Source: QVMG01 sp032073245 (GTDB taxonomy: Bacteria; Bacteroidota; Bacteroidia; Bacteroidales; Tannerellaceae). From it: a DNA stretch of 64,000 nt. A program made the position numbers and the translations under genes. The stretch spans positions 1 to 64,000 of the forward strand of contig DAMANX010000016.1 in NCBI GenBank assembly GCA_032073245.1. Reading direction: 5' to 3'. The notes beneath the pieces were generated by a model, which was given only the letters and a program-made list of their open reading frames with translations, ran no database searches and had not been told where the DNA came from. Of this stretch, positions 43,893 to 51,897 are shown in pieces (position 1 is the stretch's first letter; each line of letters opens with the position of its first letter).

Positions 43893-44543
43893 ATGGACAA
43901 GATAATGGCAAATAAAGAAAAAATTGATCATCTGCTGCTGGACATCCGGGAGCTTGAAAAAAAGATAGCATCTATGCGTGATGCGGAGATATATCCTGTC
44001 TCTTTTTTTAGCACATCATACGAGATGATTCATAAATTATTGACAGATTTACACATTATAGAAGCTGAACAACTGGAAGTGCTCAGTCGTCAGATGGAAG
44101 CGCATCGTTTGAAGATAAGCTCAATTTCCTTAACACAAGCCACTGCTCAACCTTCCACTGAAGAAGTTAATAATGAAATCAATAATAATGAAGAGATAAA
44201 TACAGATATACCTCCTGAAAACTTCGATAAAACCGTTCAAAATGAAGAACAAAAAATATCACTTAAAGAAGACCGAGGAACTGCTCAAATACCCTTAAGT
44301 GAAATACTAGAAAAGAAGATATTATCTGATTTCAGAAAAGCATTCAGCTTGAACGATCGTTTTCGTTTTCGCCGTGAATTATTTGGCGGTGATGAAAACC
44401 GTATGAATAAAGCAATTACAGACCTTAACGATATCCATTCAGTGGAAGAGTCTATAACTTATTTACATCAGGAATTACAATGGAATATAGAAGATGAATC
44501 AGTTGCTGATTTTCTTAAATTAATTGAAAAACGTTTTATGTAA
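43893..44543 (+). CDS. Hypothetical protein, 216 aa, upstream of rsmI
   Basis: I recognise no named family. It has three parts: a helical N-terminus (1-75, 'LLLDIRELEKKIASMRDAE'), a Gln/Asn/Glu-rich low-complexity linker (about 85-140), and a helical C-terminal domain (145-216) with 'FRKAFSLNDRFRFRRELFGGDENRMNKAI', which reads like an independently folding domain. It is probably cytoplasmic. Only 3 nt separate it from rsmI, so co-expression is likely. A start at 43905 is possible. Confidence 0.75.
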   Translation: MDKIMANKEKIDHLLLDIRELEKKIASMRDAEIYPVSFFSTSYEMIHKLLTDLHIIEAEQLEVLSRQMEAHRLKISSISLTQATAQPSTEEVNNEINNNEEINTDIPPENFDKTVQNEEQKISLKEDRGTAQIPLSEILEKKILSDFRKAFSLNDRFRFRRELFGGDENRMNKAITDLNDIHSVEESITYLHQELQWNIEDESVADFLKLIEKRFM

Positions 44544-44546
44544 AAT

Positions 44547-45248
44547 ATGGCAAAGCTTATCGTAGTACCTACACCTATCGGAAATCTGGAAGATATGACA
44601 TTCCGGGCTATCCGTGTATTAAAAGAAGCCGACCTTATCTTAGCTGAAGATACAAGGACTACTGGCTTTTTACTTAAGCACTACGACATACAGAACCGAA
44701 TGCTTTCTCATCATAAATTCAATGAACACAAAACAGTTGAACAGATTGCCTCTCGGATTCTTGCGGGGGAGACCATTGCTTTAGTTTCAGACGCAGGTAC
44801 CCCTGCCATATCTGATCCGGGATTTCTCCTTGTAAGGGAATGTATCCGTCAGGGTGTAGAGGTAGAATGCCTACCGGGAGCTACCGCTTTTGTTCCTGCT
44901 CTAGTTGCTTCAGGACTTCCGAATGATACATTTTGCTTTGAAGGTTTTCTACCCCAGAAAAAAGGAAGACAAACCCGTCTGAAATCATTGGCCAACGAAA
45001 CACGCACAATGATCTTTTATGAATCACCTTATCGCCTGGTTAAAACACTCACGCAGTTCATCGTTTTTTTTGGGGCTGACCGATTGGTTTCTGTATCCAG
45101 GGAAATATCTAAATTCTTTGAGGAAACGGTTCGGGGAACCGCCGAGGAAGTGGCGGCACATTTTACATTGAACGAACCAAAAGGCGAAATTGTTATTATA
45201 GTAGCTGGTATTACACCTTCTAAAGGTGTGCAACATAAAAACGACTAA
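44547..45248 (+). CDS. rsmI: 16S rRNA (cytidine1402-2'-O)-methyltransferase RsmI, 233 aa
   Basis: RsmI methylates the ribose of C1402, the residue whose base is methylated by RsmH (35642). The tetrapyrrole-methylase fold is marked by 'VPTPIGNLEDMTFRAI', 'AEDTRTTGFLL', 'LVSDAGTPAISDPGFLLV' and 'CLPGATAFVPALVASGLP'. At 233 aa it lacks the ~50-residue C-terminal domain of E. coli RsmI (286 aa); the shorter form is common in Bacteroidetes. Confidence 0.95.
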   Translation: MAKLIVVPTPIGNLEDMTFRAIRVLKEADLILAEDTRTTGFLLKHYDIQNRMLSHHKFNEHKTVEQIASRILAGETIALVSDAGTPAISDPGFLLVRECIRQGVEVECLPGATAFVPALVASGLPNDTFCFEGFLPQKKGRQTRLKSLANETRTMIFYESPYRLVKTLTQFIVFFGADRLVSVSREISKFFEETVRGTAEEVAAHFTLNEPKGEIVIIVAGITPSKGVQHKND

Positions 45249-45284
45249 CTTAATATAAAGTGTCTAACTAAACAGAAGAAGTAT

Positions 45285-46160
45285 ATGAAAAAGGTATTAG
45301 TTATTTGTCTTAGTACAGTGGTATTAATGGCTTCATGTATTCAAAATTCAAAAGAATACAAACAGATGAAAGCCGAAAATGACTCACTGAAAATTGAAAG
45401 TGCACGCAATTCTTCCGAATTAAATGAAATGCTGGCCATCCTTAACGATGTAGAAGACGATATTCAATCTATCCGTGAAGCAGAAAACTATTTGTCTTCG
45501 CAACAACAATCAGGTATGGAAATGAATCAAACGAAACGTGAACAGATCAAGCAAAATATGCAGCTGATCACGGAAACTTTGAAAAAGAATAAACAACAAA
45601 TCAGTGAACTGGAAGACAAACTGAATAAAAGCAATATTAATTCAAATGCTTTACGTAGAACCATCCAACGTTTAAACTCGGAAATGGATCAAAAAGCAAT
45701 GATGATTGCTACTTTACAAGAGGATCTGGCTAAAAAGAATGTTCGCATCCAGGAACTTGATGAGATGATCTCAAGTCTAAATGAGGATGTAGAAGTTCTT
45801 GCCTCTACAACAGCATTACAAACGCAAGCATTGAACCAACAAGATAAAGAGTTGCATACAGCATTTTATTGTTTTGGAACTGCTAAAGAATTGAAAGACC
45901 AAAACATTCTAAGTGGTGGAGGATTATTTTCCAAATCAAAAGCATTGGAAGATGATTTCAATCGGGATTATTTTATATCAATTGATATACGTGAAGTAAA
46001 AGACATCCCTCTCTTTGCATCAAAAGCGAAATTACGTTCTAATCATCCTGACAACACATACGAGCTTGTAAAAGATGCAGATGGTAATCTTACATTAAAA
46101 ATCACTGACGAAAACTTATTCTGGAGTTTAAGTAAATACCTGGTGATTCAGGTTGGATAA
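45285..46160 (+). CDS. Coiled-coil lipoprotein, 291 aa
   Basis: A lipoprotein signal (lipobox MASC, Cys18) leads a long helical region (about 22-190) rich in Glu, Gln, Asn and Leu with heptad character. A compact C-terminal domain (about 195-291) follows, with 'DRDYFISIDIREVKDIPLF' type strands. It is likely anchored to a membrane as a periplasmic coiled coil. No characterised family was recognised. It lies 36 nt after rsmI, and its stop overlaps the next start by one base (TAATG). Confidence 0.75.
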   Translation: MKKVLVICLSTVVLMASCIQNSKEYKQMKAENDSLKIESARNSSELNEMLAILNDVEDDIQSIREAENYLSSQQQSGMEMNQTKREQIKQNMQLITETLKKNKQQISELEDKLNKSNINSNALRRTIQRLNSEMDQKAMMIATLQEDLAKKNVRIQELDEMISSLNEDVEVLASTTALQTQALNQQDKELHTAFYCFGTAKELKDQNILSGGGLFSKSKALEDDFNRDYFISIDIREVKDIPLFASKAKLRSNHPDNTYELVKDADGNLTLKITDENLFWSLSKYLVIQVG

Positions 46161-46852
46161 TGAAATACAAAAGCCTTTTTATTGATCTGGACGATACCCT
46201 TTGGGATACGTATCACAATAATAAAGAATGCCTCGAAGAACTATTTATCGATTACCATTGGAATCGACATTATGCTTCCTTCGAGGCATTTTATAATATT
46301 TACATGCCTAATAACGAAAAGTTATGGCAACAGTATCGTAATCATGAAATAGATCGACAGACGCTTATCTTCAGTCGGTTTCACTATATTCTTTCCCCCA
46401 TGGGTATTGATGATAGAAAAACTGTACTAGCTATCAACAATGATTTCCTTCAACGTACCACTACCAAAACACGCCTCGTACCGGGTGCTATAGAGATCTT
46501 GGAATATCTACAAGGCTCTTATCATCTATACATTCTTTCTAATGGTTTCCGAGAAGTTCAATTTAAGAAACTTACAAATTCAGGATTAGCACCATATATT
46601 GAAAGAATGATCCTTTCTGAGGATGCCGGCATTCAGAAACCACATAAAGAGATATTTGATTTTGCACTTAAAAACACCAATTCACGTCGAAAAGAAAGTA
46701 TTATGATTGGGGATAGTTGGGAAGCAGATATAGTAGGCGCCTATAATTCCAAAATAGATCAGATCTGGTTGAACCCTGAAGAATTACCGATAAAAGGGTT
46801 CAATCCTACTTTCATTATTAAAGGATTGAAAGAAATCAAAAACATATTGTAG
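46160..46852 (+). CDS. YjjG-type HAD noncanonical pyrimidine nucleotidase, 230 aa
   Basis: This HAD phosphatase probably dephosphorylates nucleotides, with house-cleaning activity in relatives. Motif I is 'DLDDTLWDT' (9-17), motif II is in 'LSNGF', the Lys of motif III in 'GIQKPHKEIF', and motif IV 'IGDSWEADIVGA'. The helical cap lies between motifs I and II. Its stop codon TAG (46850-46852) is the TAG of the GTAG head of a REP-like repeat, so the repeat abuts or trimmed the gene. Confidence 0.88.
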   Translation: MKYKSLFIDLDDTLWDTYHNNKECLEELFIDYHWNRHYASFEAFYNIYMPNNEKLWQQYRNHEIDRQTLIFSRFHYILSPMGIDDRKTVLAINNDFLQRTTTKTRLVPGAIEILEYLQGSYHLYILSNGFREVQFKKLTNSGLAPYIERMILSEDAGIQKPHKEIFDFALKNTNSRRKESIMIGDSWEADIVGAYNSKIDQIWLNPEELPIKGFNPTFIIKGLKEIKNIL

Positions 46853-46904
46853 GGGCAGCCCTATGTGACTGCCCATGCATTATATTGATTCTAGGCGATC
46901 CTAC
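46848..46904. repeat. REP-like repeat filling the yjjG-pfkA gap
   Basis: The left unit (from 46848) matches the 1306-1332 REP unit almost completely (TGTAGGGGCAGCCCTATGTG, then ACTGCCC). The right, inverted unit is decayed and ends in CTACA. The pair spans the entire 55-nt gap between two convergent genes, gives yjjG its stop codon and may act as transcription terminator for both. Confidence 0.7.
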
Positions 46905-46907
46905 ATG

Positions 46908-47888
46908 TTAATGCGATACGGTTTCTAATGTATTTATTAAGTCTGGATTTACTGTCTTTATATTCTTTATTGCTTTTGAGAAAGGAACATAAACAATGCT
47001 CTCATTTACAATTCCTATCATAACATTCCTTTGATCATCCTGAATAGCATCAATAGCAGCTACCCCCATTCGCGTAGCCAGTATACGATCCTGTGCAGAA
47101 GGAGAACCTCCACGTTGAAGATGGCCAAGTATAGACACACGAACATCAAATTGAGGATATTCATTCTTTACACGTTCTGCCACCCCTATAGCTCCTCCGG
47201 TTATTTCACTTTCCGCAACCAAAACTATACTACTATTCTTTGATTTGCGAAAACCTGTTTCAATCATTTCAGCCAGTTGGTCTCTCTCCAGAGAGATTTC
47301 GGGAATAATCGCAGCTTCCGCACCAGAAGCAATCGCACCGTTCAGTGCTAGAAATCCGGCTTCTCGTCCCATCACTTCAATAAAGAAAAGACGATCATGA
47401 GAAGTTGCTGTATCACGTATCTTATCGACACATTCCATAATGGTATTAAGTGCTGTATCAAAACCGATTGTCACATCGGTACCATATAAATCATTATCGA
47501 TCGTCCCGGGTAAACCCACGATTGGATAATTAAACTCCTGGGCAAAGATACGTGCTCCTGTTAACGTTCCGTCACCACCAATAGCAACCAAGGCATCGAT
47601 ACCATGTTCTTGTAATCGCTGATAAGCCAATTGACGTCCTTCCGGGGTACGGAATTCTTCACTGCGGGCAGTTTTTAAAATTGTACCACCTCGTTGAATT
47701 ATATTACTGACACTTTGATTATTGAAATCTTCGATTTCATTTGTAATAAGTCCTTTATAGCCACGATAAATACCTTTAACCGCTATGCCTCTAAAGAGTG
47801 CGGTACGGGTTACTGCACGAATAGCAGCGTTCATTCCGGGAGCATCACCGCCGGAGGTTAAGATGCCTATACATTTCACTGCTGACAT
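46908..47888 (-). CDS. pfkA: 6-phosphofructokinase PfkA, 326 aa
   Basis: PfkA phosphorylates fructose-6-phosphate, the committing step of glycolysis. 'LTSGGDAPGMNAAIRA' (10-25) and 'VAIGGDGTLTGA' (about 101-112) form the nucleotide site, and the catalytic 'GTIDNDLYGTDVTIGFDTA' (about 131-149) has the family's T-I-D-N-D. Glycine before Asp-Gly-Thr fits the ATP-dependent type. It is monocistronic with a promoter box upstream. Confidence 0.96.
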   Translation of the reverse strand: MSAVKCIGILTSGGDAPGMNAAIRAVTRTALFRGIAVKGIYRGYKGLITNEIEDFNNQSVSNIIQRGGTILKTARSEEFRTPEGRQLAYQRLQEHGIDALVAIGGDGTLTGARIFAQEFNYPIVGLPGTIDNDLYGTDVTIGFDTALNTIMECVDKIRDTATSHDRLFFIEVMGREAGFLALNGAIASGAEAAIIPEISLERDQLAEMIETGFRKSKNSSIVLVAESEITGGAIGVAERVKNEYPQFDVRVSILGHLQRGGSPSAQDRILATRMGVAAIDAIQDDQRNVMIGIVNESIVYVPFSKAIKNIKTVNPDLINTLETVSH

Positions 47889-47914
47889 AATGTCTTAAGT
47901 TTTTAATTAGCGAG

Positions 47915-47922
47915 CAAAATTA
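47915..47922 (-). promoter_or_regulatory. -7 box (TAATTTTG) of pfkA
   Basis: On the minus strand TAATTTTG matches TAnnTTTG, 26 nt upstream of the pfkA ATG. No good -33 element was found. Confidence 0.5.
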
Positions 47923-47982
47923 CAAACAATTCATTCACACGTTTGTTTTTCACTCAAAATTCATTCAAAATTAACTGTTTTG

Positions 47983-48855
47983 TTATCTTTTTGTATTCAG
48001 TTCACGAATACGCACAGCAACCTCTTCCATAAGCCACTTAGGTGTAGAAGTAGCACCACATACTCCTACTTTTCGAACACCCATCGGCAAAGGCTCTTTG
48101 ATTTCAGCTACTTCTGAAATAAAGACACTATTGGGATTTGCTTTTCTGCATTCGTCAAATAACATGCGTCCATTGGAGCTTTTCTCCCCTGCAACAAAAT
48201 AAATCCAATCATGATTGGATGCAAATTTCTTAATATTGGGTAAACGATTAGCTACTTGTCTACAAATAGTGTCGTAATAATCAAAATGTATTCCAGGATA
48301 TATTCTTTTTTGTATTTCTTGTACAATCTCCCGAAAACCATCTAATGATTTCGTTGTTTGAGAAAACAAAACTATTTTTTTGCTATAATCCAGTTTATCC
48401 AGATCTTCTATTTTTTCTATTACAATTGCTGTTCCTTCAGTTTGGCCTACGAGTCCGTTAACCTCTGCATGTCCATGTTTACCATAGATAACAAGCTGGC
48501 CCTGTCCATGTTTTATTTCTTCATAACATTTATGAATCTTCTGTTGTAATTTCAAAACAACAGGGCAAGTTGCATCAACAATAGTTATTGCATTTTTTTT
48601 TGCTGTTTCATAAGTCGAAGGAGGTTCGCCATGTGCTCTCAACAGAACTTTTTCGCCCTTCAGTGAAGCAAATTCCTCATGTCCAATAGCATAAAGTCCT
48701 TGTGTTTTAAGCCTCTCCACTTCAAGGCTGTTATGCACAATATCACCCAGGCAATAGAGTGTATCATTTGTCTTTAATTCCCGCTCCGCACTTTCTATCG
48801 CAGTAACTACCCCAAAGCAAAAACCGGAATCTTTATCGATCTCTACTTCAATCAT
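47983..48855 (-). CDS. ispH: 4-hydroxy-3-methylbut-2-enyl diphosphate reductase IspH, 290 aa
   Basis: IspH is the last enzyme of the MEP isoprenoid pathway, yielding IPP and DMAPP. The three cluster cysteines are Cys13 ('GFCFGV'), Cys97 ('VDATCPVV') and Cys198 ('DTICRQVANR'), with 'LLRAHGEPP' and 'YGKHGHAEVNG' carrying the substrate-site histidines. Its start overlaps the cmk stop by 8 nt, so the two are co-transcribed. Its products feed the polyprenyl synthetase encoded at 51898. Confidence 0.96.
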   Translation of the reverse strand: MIEVEIDKDSGFCFGVVTAIESAERELKTNDTLYCLGDIVHNSLEVERLKTQGLYAIGHEEFASLKGEKVLLRAHGEPPSTYETAKKNAITIVDATCPVVLKLQQKIHKCYEEIKHGQGQLVIYGKHGHAEVNGLVGQTEGTAIVIEKIEDLDKLDYSKKIVLFSQTTKSLDGFREIVQEIQKRIYPGIHFDYYDTICRQVANRLPNIKKFASNHDWIYFVAGEKSSNGRMLFDECRKANPNSVFISEVAEIKEPLPMGVRKVGVCGATSTPKWLMEEVAVRIRELNTKR

Positions 48856-49543
48856 TTTCGCGAACCGTATTGTTATACTTAACCAATAACCAATCTTTTT
48901 GCTCTTCCATTGTCATGGATGAATTATCCAGGACTAAAGCATCTTTAGCCTGGCGAAGAGGACTTTCCTCGCGGGTAGAATCTATATGATCACGTTTTAA
49001 AACATTCGCCAATACCTCTTCGTATGAAGCTGACATTCCTTTTCCCTTAAGTTCATCAACTCGTCGCTGAGCACGTACTTCTGGTGAAGCTGTAACAAAA
49101 ATCTTCAATTCAGCATCAGGGAATACAACCGTTCCAATATCACGGCCATCCATCACAACGCCTTTTTCTTTCCCCATAGCTTGCTGCTGCTCCACCATTG
49201 CTTGACGAACAAATCCAAGCGTAGCAATCATACTCACATGATCAGCAACCTCCATGCTTCGTATCTCTTTCTCTACATCCACTCCGTTTAGAAAAGTGTC
49301 TGGCCGCCCCGTTGCCGGGTTTATACGAAAAGTGATATGGATATTTCCCATTTCTCTTTTAAGACGCTCTAAATCTACTGTATCGCCTGCAAATAATCCA
49401 TGTTGCAGACTATAAAGAGTAACGGCACGATACATCGCGCCGCTATCAATATAAGTATATCCAATTGTTTTTGCCAGATCTTTTGCCATGGTACTTTTCC
49501 CACTTGAGGAATGCCCATCAATAGCAATTGTTATCTTTTTCAT
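48848..49543 (-). CDS. cmk: Cytidylate kinase, 231 aa
   Basis: Cmk phosphorylates CMP/dCMP in pyrimidine salvage. The P-loop is 'IDGHSSSGKSTMAKDLA' (about 8-24); next come 'YIDSGAMYRAVTLYSL' and the lid region 'MDGRDIGTVVFPDAELKIF'. The conserved 'RD.ID..R' occurs as 'KRDHIDSTREESPLRQA'. Length is normal. It is first in the cmk-ispH pair, with a promoter box at 49575-49582. Confidence 0.95.
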   Translation of the reverse strand: MKKITIAIDGHSSSGKSTMAKDLAKTIGYTYIDSGAMYRAVTLYSLQHGLFAGDTVDLERLKREMGNIHITFRINPATGRPDTFLNGVDVEKEIRSMEVADHVSMIATLGFVRQAMVEQQQAMGKEKGVVMDGRDIGTVVFPDAELKIFVTASPEVRAQRRVDELKGKGMSASYEEVLANVLKRDHIDSTREESPLRQAKDALVLDNSSMTMEEQKDWLLVKYNNTVREND

Positions 49544-49872
49544 TTTACTTTGTTTTATATCACGAAACGGTAAGCAAAGATAGCCATCCTTTATACCTCT
49601 ATCGCCATTCGAATGTTAACAAATCGAAAGTGCTATATTTTGTCTATAAAAGCACCAGGTTTTATTCGCAAAAGCCCAATGCTTTATTCATAAGAGGTAT
49701 CATGGCATTACAGAAGTAGTCAATATGATATCAATTAGTCAGAGAAAATAAGATTAGTTAAAAAGTGTTTCTATATATAATTCAAGAATAAGTTATGTAT
49801 GAAAAAACAAAATTATACGGATAATTTGACAATATGACATTGGAGATGACCAGGCGTTAACCTTCTTTTGAG
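49544..49872. other. 329-bp gene-free stretch between cmk and porQ
   Basis: Apart from the cmk promoter box, only a short inverted pair is seen: ATACCTCT near 49593 and AGAGGTAT near 49693. No ORF, RNA gene or terminator was recognised in the rest. Confidence 0.4.
49575..49582 (-). promoter_or_regulatory. -7 box (TATCTTTG) of cmk-ispH
   Basis: On the minus strand TATCTTTG matches TAnnTTTG, 32 nt upstream of the cmk ATG. The -33 region is not clear. Confidence 0.5.
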
Positions 49873-50868
49873 TTAAGGCCGGAAATCAGCCAATGTGGTT
49901 GAAATACTCACCATCATTGACATGGCAGAAGGATGGTAATTTGCCAAAGAGACTCCTACATCAAATTTACTGATCTTAATCCCGGCTCCTGCAGAGAATC
50001 CACCGAGTTTATTTCCATTTTGCAACTTCATATCCATACTTTTTTTGGGATTAAAACCAACACCAACCCAAAAATTTTCTGACGGAACAAAATCTACACC
50101 TATCACTAAGTGTTTTGCAAAAGTCTGAAAAAATGTATCCTCGCTCTCTACATCGGTATTATCGATATAATCAAATTTCCAACGATTAAGATACATAGCC
50201 GTAAGAGAGAATCGAATAGGAGCATGATTCATACTTTTTGTAATTCCTAGTTGGATATCCCACGGCAAGGACTGACGTTCATCTTCATAAGCTTTTAATT
50301 GGGCACCAATATTTTTAAATGCAACACCAAAAGAAAAAGCTTTATCCGTATCGTAATAACTTAAGCCGGCATCAACCCCTAACCCCATTGAGGTAAAATC
50401 GGCAAAAGCTGAATAAAGAAATTTCAAAGAAAGGCCACCACGCCATTTATCCGACAAATCATAGGAATAAAAACCTTGTAGACTGATATCATTGGCGGAA
50501 AAAGTTCCAATAATTGTACTTTCAGGTAATGCTTCCTTGAAACTACCATAGTTTATATATGTAGCTCCAATTCCCCATGCACCACGTTCTTTATGTGCTT
50601 TAGTAAAAAGAGCACTTCCGACATTTATATCCGAAATATAATTCATATAGTTGAGATTGATCATACCATCCAGTTCGCCGCCTAATAAGCCCGGATTGTG
50701 GAAGATAAGAGAAGGGTCCCGCTCAATTAATGCAACCGTGTGTCCACCCAATGCATTCGCACGCGCTGAATTCGGATAACGTAAAAATGTGAAAACCTCA
50801 TTCCCATTTTGGGCAGAGGCTCCCAATGACAATAAGGTAAAGAGTAATATATATAGTTTATTTCTCAT
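49873..50868 (-). CDS. porQ: Type IX secretion system protein PorQ, 331 aa
   Basis: A signal peptide (1-19, ending ASAQ) is followed by a PorV/PorQ-like outer-membrane beta-barrel: 'FLRYPNSARANALGGHTVAL' at the N-terminus, 'IFHNPGLLGGELDG', and a C-terminal 'GVSLANYHPSAMSMMVSISTTL'. PorQ works with the PorU/PorV/PorZ attachment machinery that processes and attaches T9SS cargo at the outer membrane. It supports a working T9SS for the sorting-domain protein at 6033. The association of porQ with cmk is familiar in Bacteroidetes. Confidence 0.9.
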   Translation of the reverse strand: MRNKLYILLFTLLSLGASAQNGNEVFTFLRYPNSARANALGGHTVALIERDPSLIFHNPGLLGGELDGMINLNYMNYISDINVGSALFTKAHKERGAWGIGATYINYGSFKEALPESTIIGTFSANDISLQGFYSYDLSDKWRGGLSLKFLYSAFADFTSMGLGVDAGLSYYDTDKAFSFGVAFKNIGAQLKAYEDERQSLPWDIQLGITKSMNHAPIRFSLTAMYLNRWKFDYIDNTDVESEDTFFQTFAKHLVIGVDFVPSENFWVGVGFNPKKSMDMKLQNGNKLGGFSAGAGIKISKFDVGVSLANYHPSAMSMMVSISTTLADFRP

Positions 50869-50888
50869 ATTTTCTCGACAAAAACTTT

Positions 50889-50896
50889 CAAAGATA
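50889..50896 (-). promoter_or_regulatory. -7 box (TATCTTTG) of porQ
   Basis: On the minus strand TATCTTTG matches TAnnTTTG, 21 nt upstream of the porQ ATG. Confidence 0.5.
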
Positions 50897-51082
50897 CATT
50901 ATTTATTCAGAAAAATGTTTTTACTTTACCGCCGCTTAAGTAGAACGGTATAGAGATACATTATCAGAAACGGAAAAATCCCCAAAAAGGTATACGAACA
51001 TCCTAATTTTTCTTTTTGGATGAAAAAATGCTAAAAAAAGAGGGTTTTCCAATGAATGTTTCGGAATATATCAATTTATTAC

Positions 51083-51090
51083 TATTTTTG
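51083..51090 (+). promoter_or_regulatory. -7 box (TATTTTTG) of tonB
   Basis: TATTTTTG matches TAnnTTTG and ends 38 nt before the tonB ATG. TTTC (51059-51062), 20 nt upstream, is a one-mismatch -33 element. Confidence 0.55.
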
Positions 51091-51128
51091 CGTATTGAAG
51101 AACACATTACTAAACATAATTAAGAAGT

Positions 51129-51821
51129 ATGGAAATTAAGAAATCACCAAAAGCGGATCTGGAAGGTGGGAAGACATTAAGCGTCCTTATGGGGCTTGTC
51201 ATAGCACTTGCATGTTTGTTCGTAGGGTTCGAATGGGGAACCCATGACATCCAGATTGCTACTACCAGTGAAGGTGTTGCTGACATCATCGCTGAAGAAG
51301 AAATTGAGATAACAAGGCCGGAGGAACTACCTCCCCCTCCCCCTCCTCCTCCTGCTGCTGCTGCACCGGAAATATTGAACGTAGTAGAAGATGATGTTGA
51401 ATTGGAGCAAGTAGAAATTTTATCTACAGAAGATGATCAATCTGCTGCGCAGGTACAAACGTATGTAGCTCCAACAATCGTAGAAGAGGAAGAAGAATCC
51501 GAAAATCACATTTTCACGGTTGTAGAAAAAATGCCTCAGTTCCCGGGTGGTGACGCAGCTTTACTTAAATTTATTGGTAATTCCATTAAATACCCGGTTA
51601 TCGCACAGGAAAATGGTATTCAAGGACGTGTTGTAGTTTCTTTCGTGGTAAATCGTGACGGTTCTGTTGTTGATGCAGAAGTTATCCGTAGTATTGACCC
51701 GTCATTGGACAGAGAAGCTCTACGTGTTGTGGGCACCATGCCTAAATGGTCGCCAGGTGAACAAAGAGGTAAACCTGTACGTGTGAAATATACTGTTCCT
51801 ATTCAATTCAGATTACAATAG
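51129..51821 (+). CDS. tonB: Energy transducer TonB, 230 aa
   Basis: TonB carries proton-motive energy from ExbB/ExbD to outer-membrane receptors. It has one TM helix (about 17-36), a proline run (about 66-73, 'PPPPPPPP'), an acidic spacer, and a C-terminal TonB domain (about 135-230, 'MPQFPGGDAALLKFIGNSIKYP' and 'GRVVVSFVVNRDGSVVDAEV'). An ExbB/ExbD operon lies 2.8 kb downstream. A likely client type is the barrel receptor at 15691. It is monocistronic with its own terminator. Confidence 0.93.
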   Translation: MEIKKSPKADLEGGKTLSVLMGLVIALACLFVGFEWGTHDIQIATTSEGVADIIAEEEIEITRPEELPPPPPPPPAAAAPEILNVVEDDVELEQVEILSTEDDQSAAQVQTYVAPTIVEEEEESENHIFTVVEKMPQFPGGDAALLKFIGNSIKYPVIAQENGIQGRVVVSFVVNRDGSVVDAEVIRSIDPSLDREALRVVGTMPKWSPGEQRGKPVRVKYTVPIQFRLQ

Positions 51822-51841
51822 GAAAAAGAAAAAAAATAGGT

Positions 51842-51869
51842 AAAGGCTGCTTTCATTTGCAGCCTTTTT
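51842..51869 (+). terminator. Terminator of tonB
   Basis: AAAGGCTGC (51842-51850) and GCAGCCTTT (51859-51867) form a 9-bp stem with an 8-nt loop followed by T-rich sequence, 20 nt after the tonB stop. Confidence 0.8.
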
Positions 51870-51885
51870 CATTTACAGCAATCTA

Positions 51886-51893
51886 TATATTTG
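51886..51893 (+). promoter_or_regulatory. -7 box (TATATTTG) just before the polyprenyl synthetase ATG
   Basis: TATATTTG matches TAnnTTTG and ends 4 nt before the ATG at 51898. If used, transcription would begin at or next to the start codon, giving a leaderless mRNA. Confidence 0.4.
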
Positions 51894-51897
51894 AGTT

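Noticed and set aside
46160..46852. Phosphoglycolate phosphatase
   Set aside because: Motif spacing and cap resemble the YjjG-type nucleotidase more; substrate still not certain.
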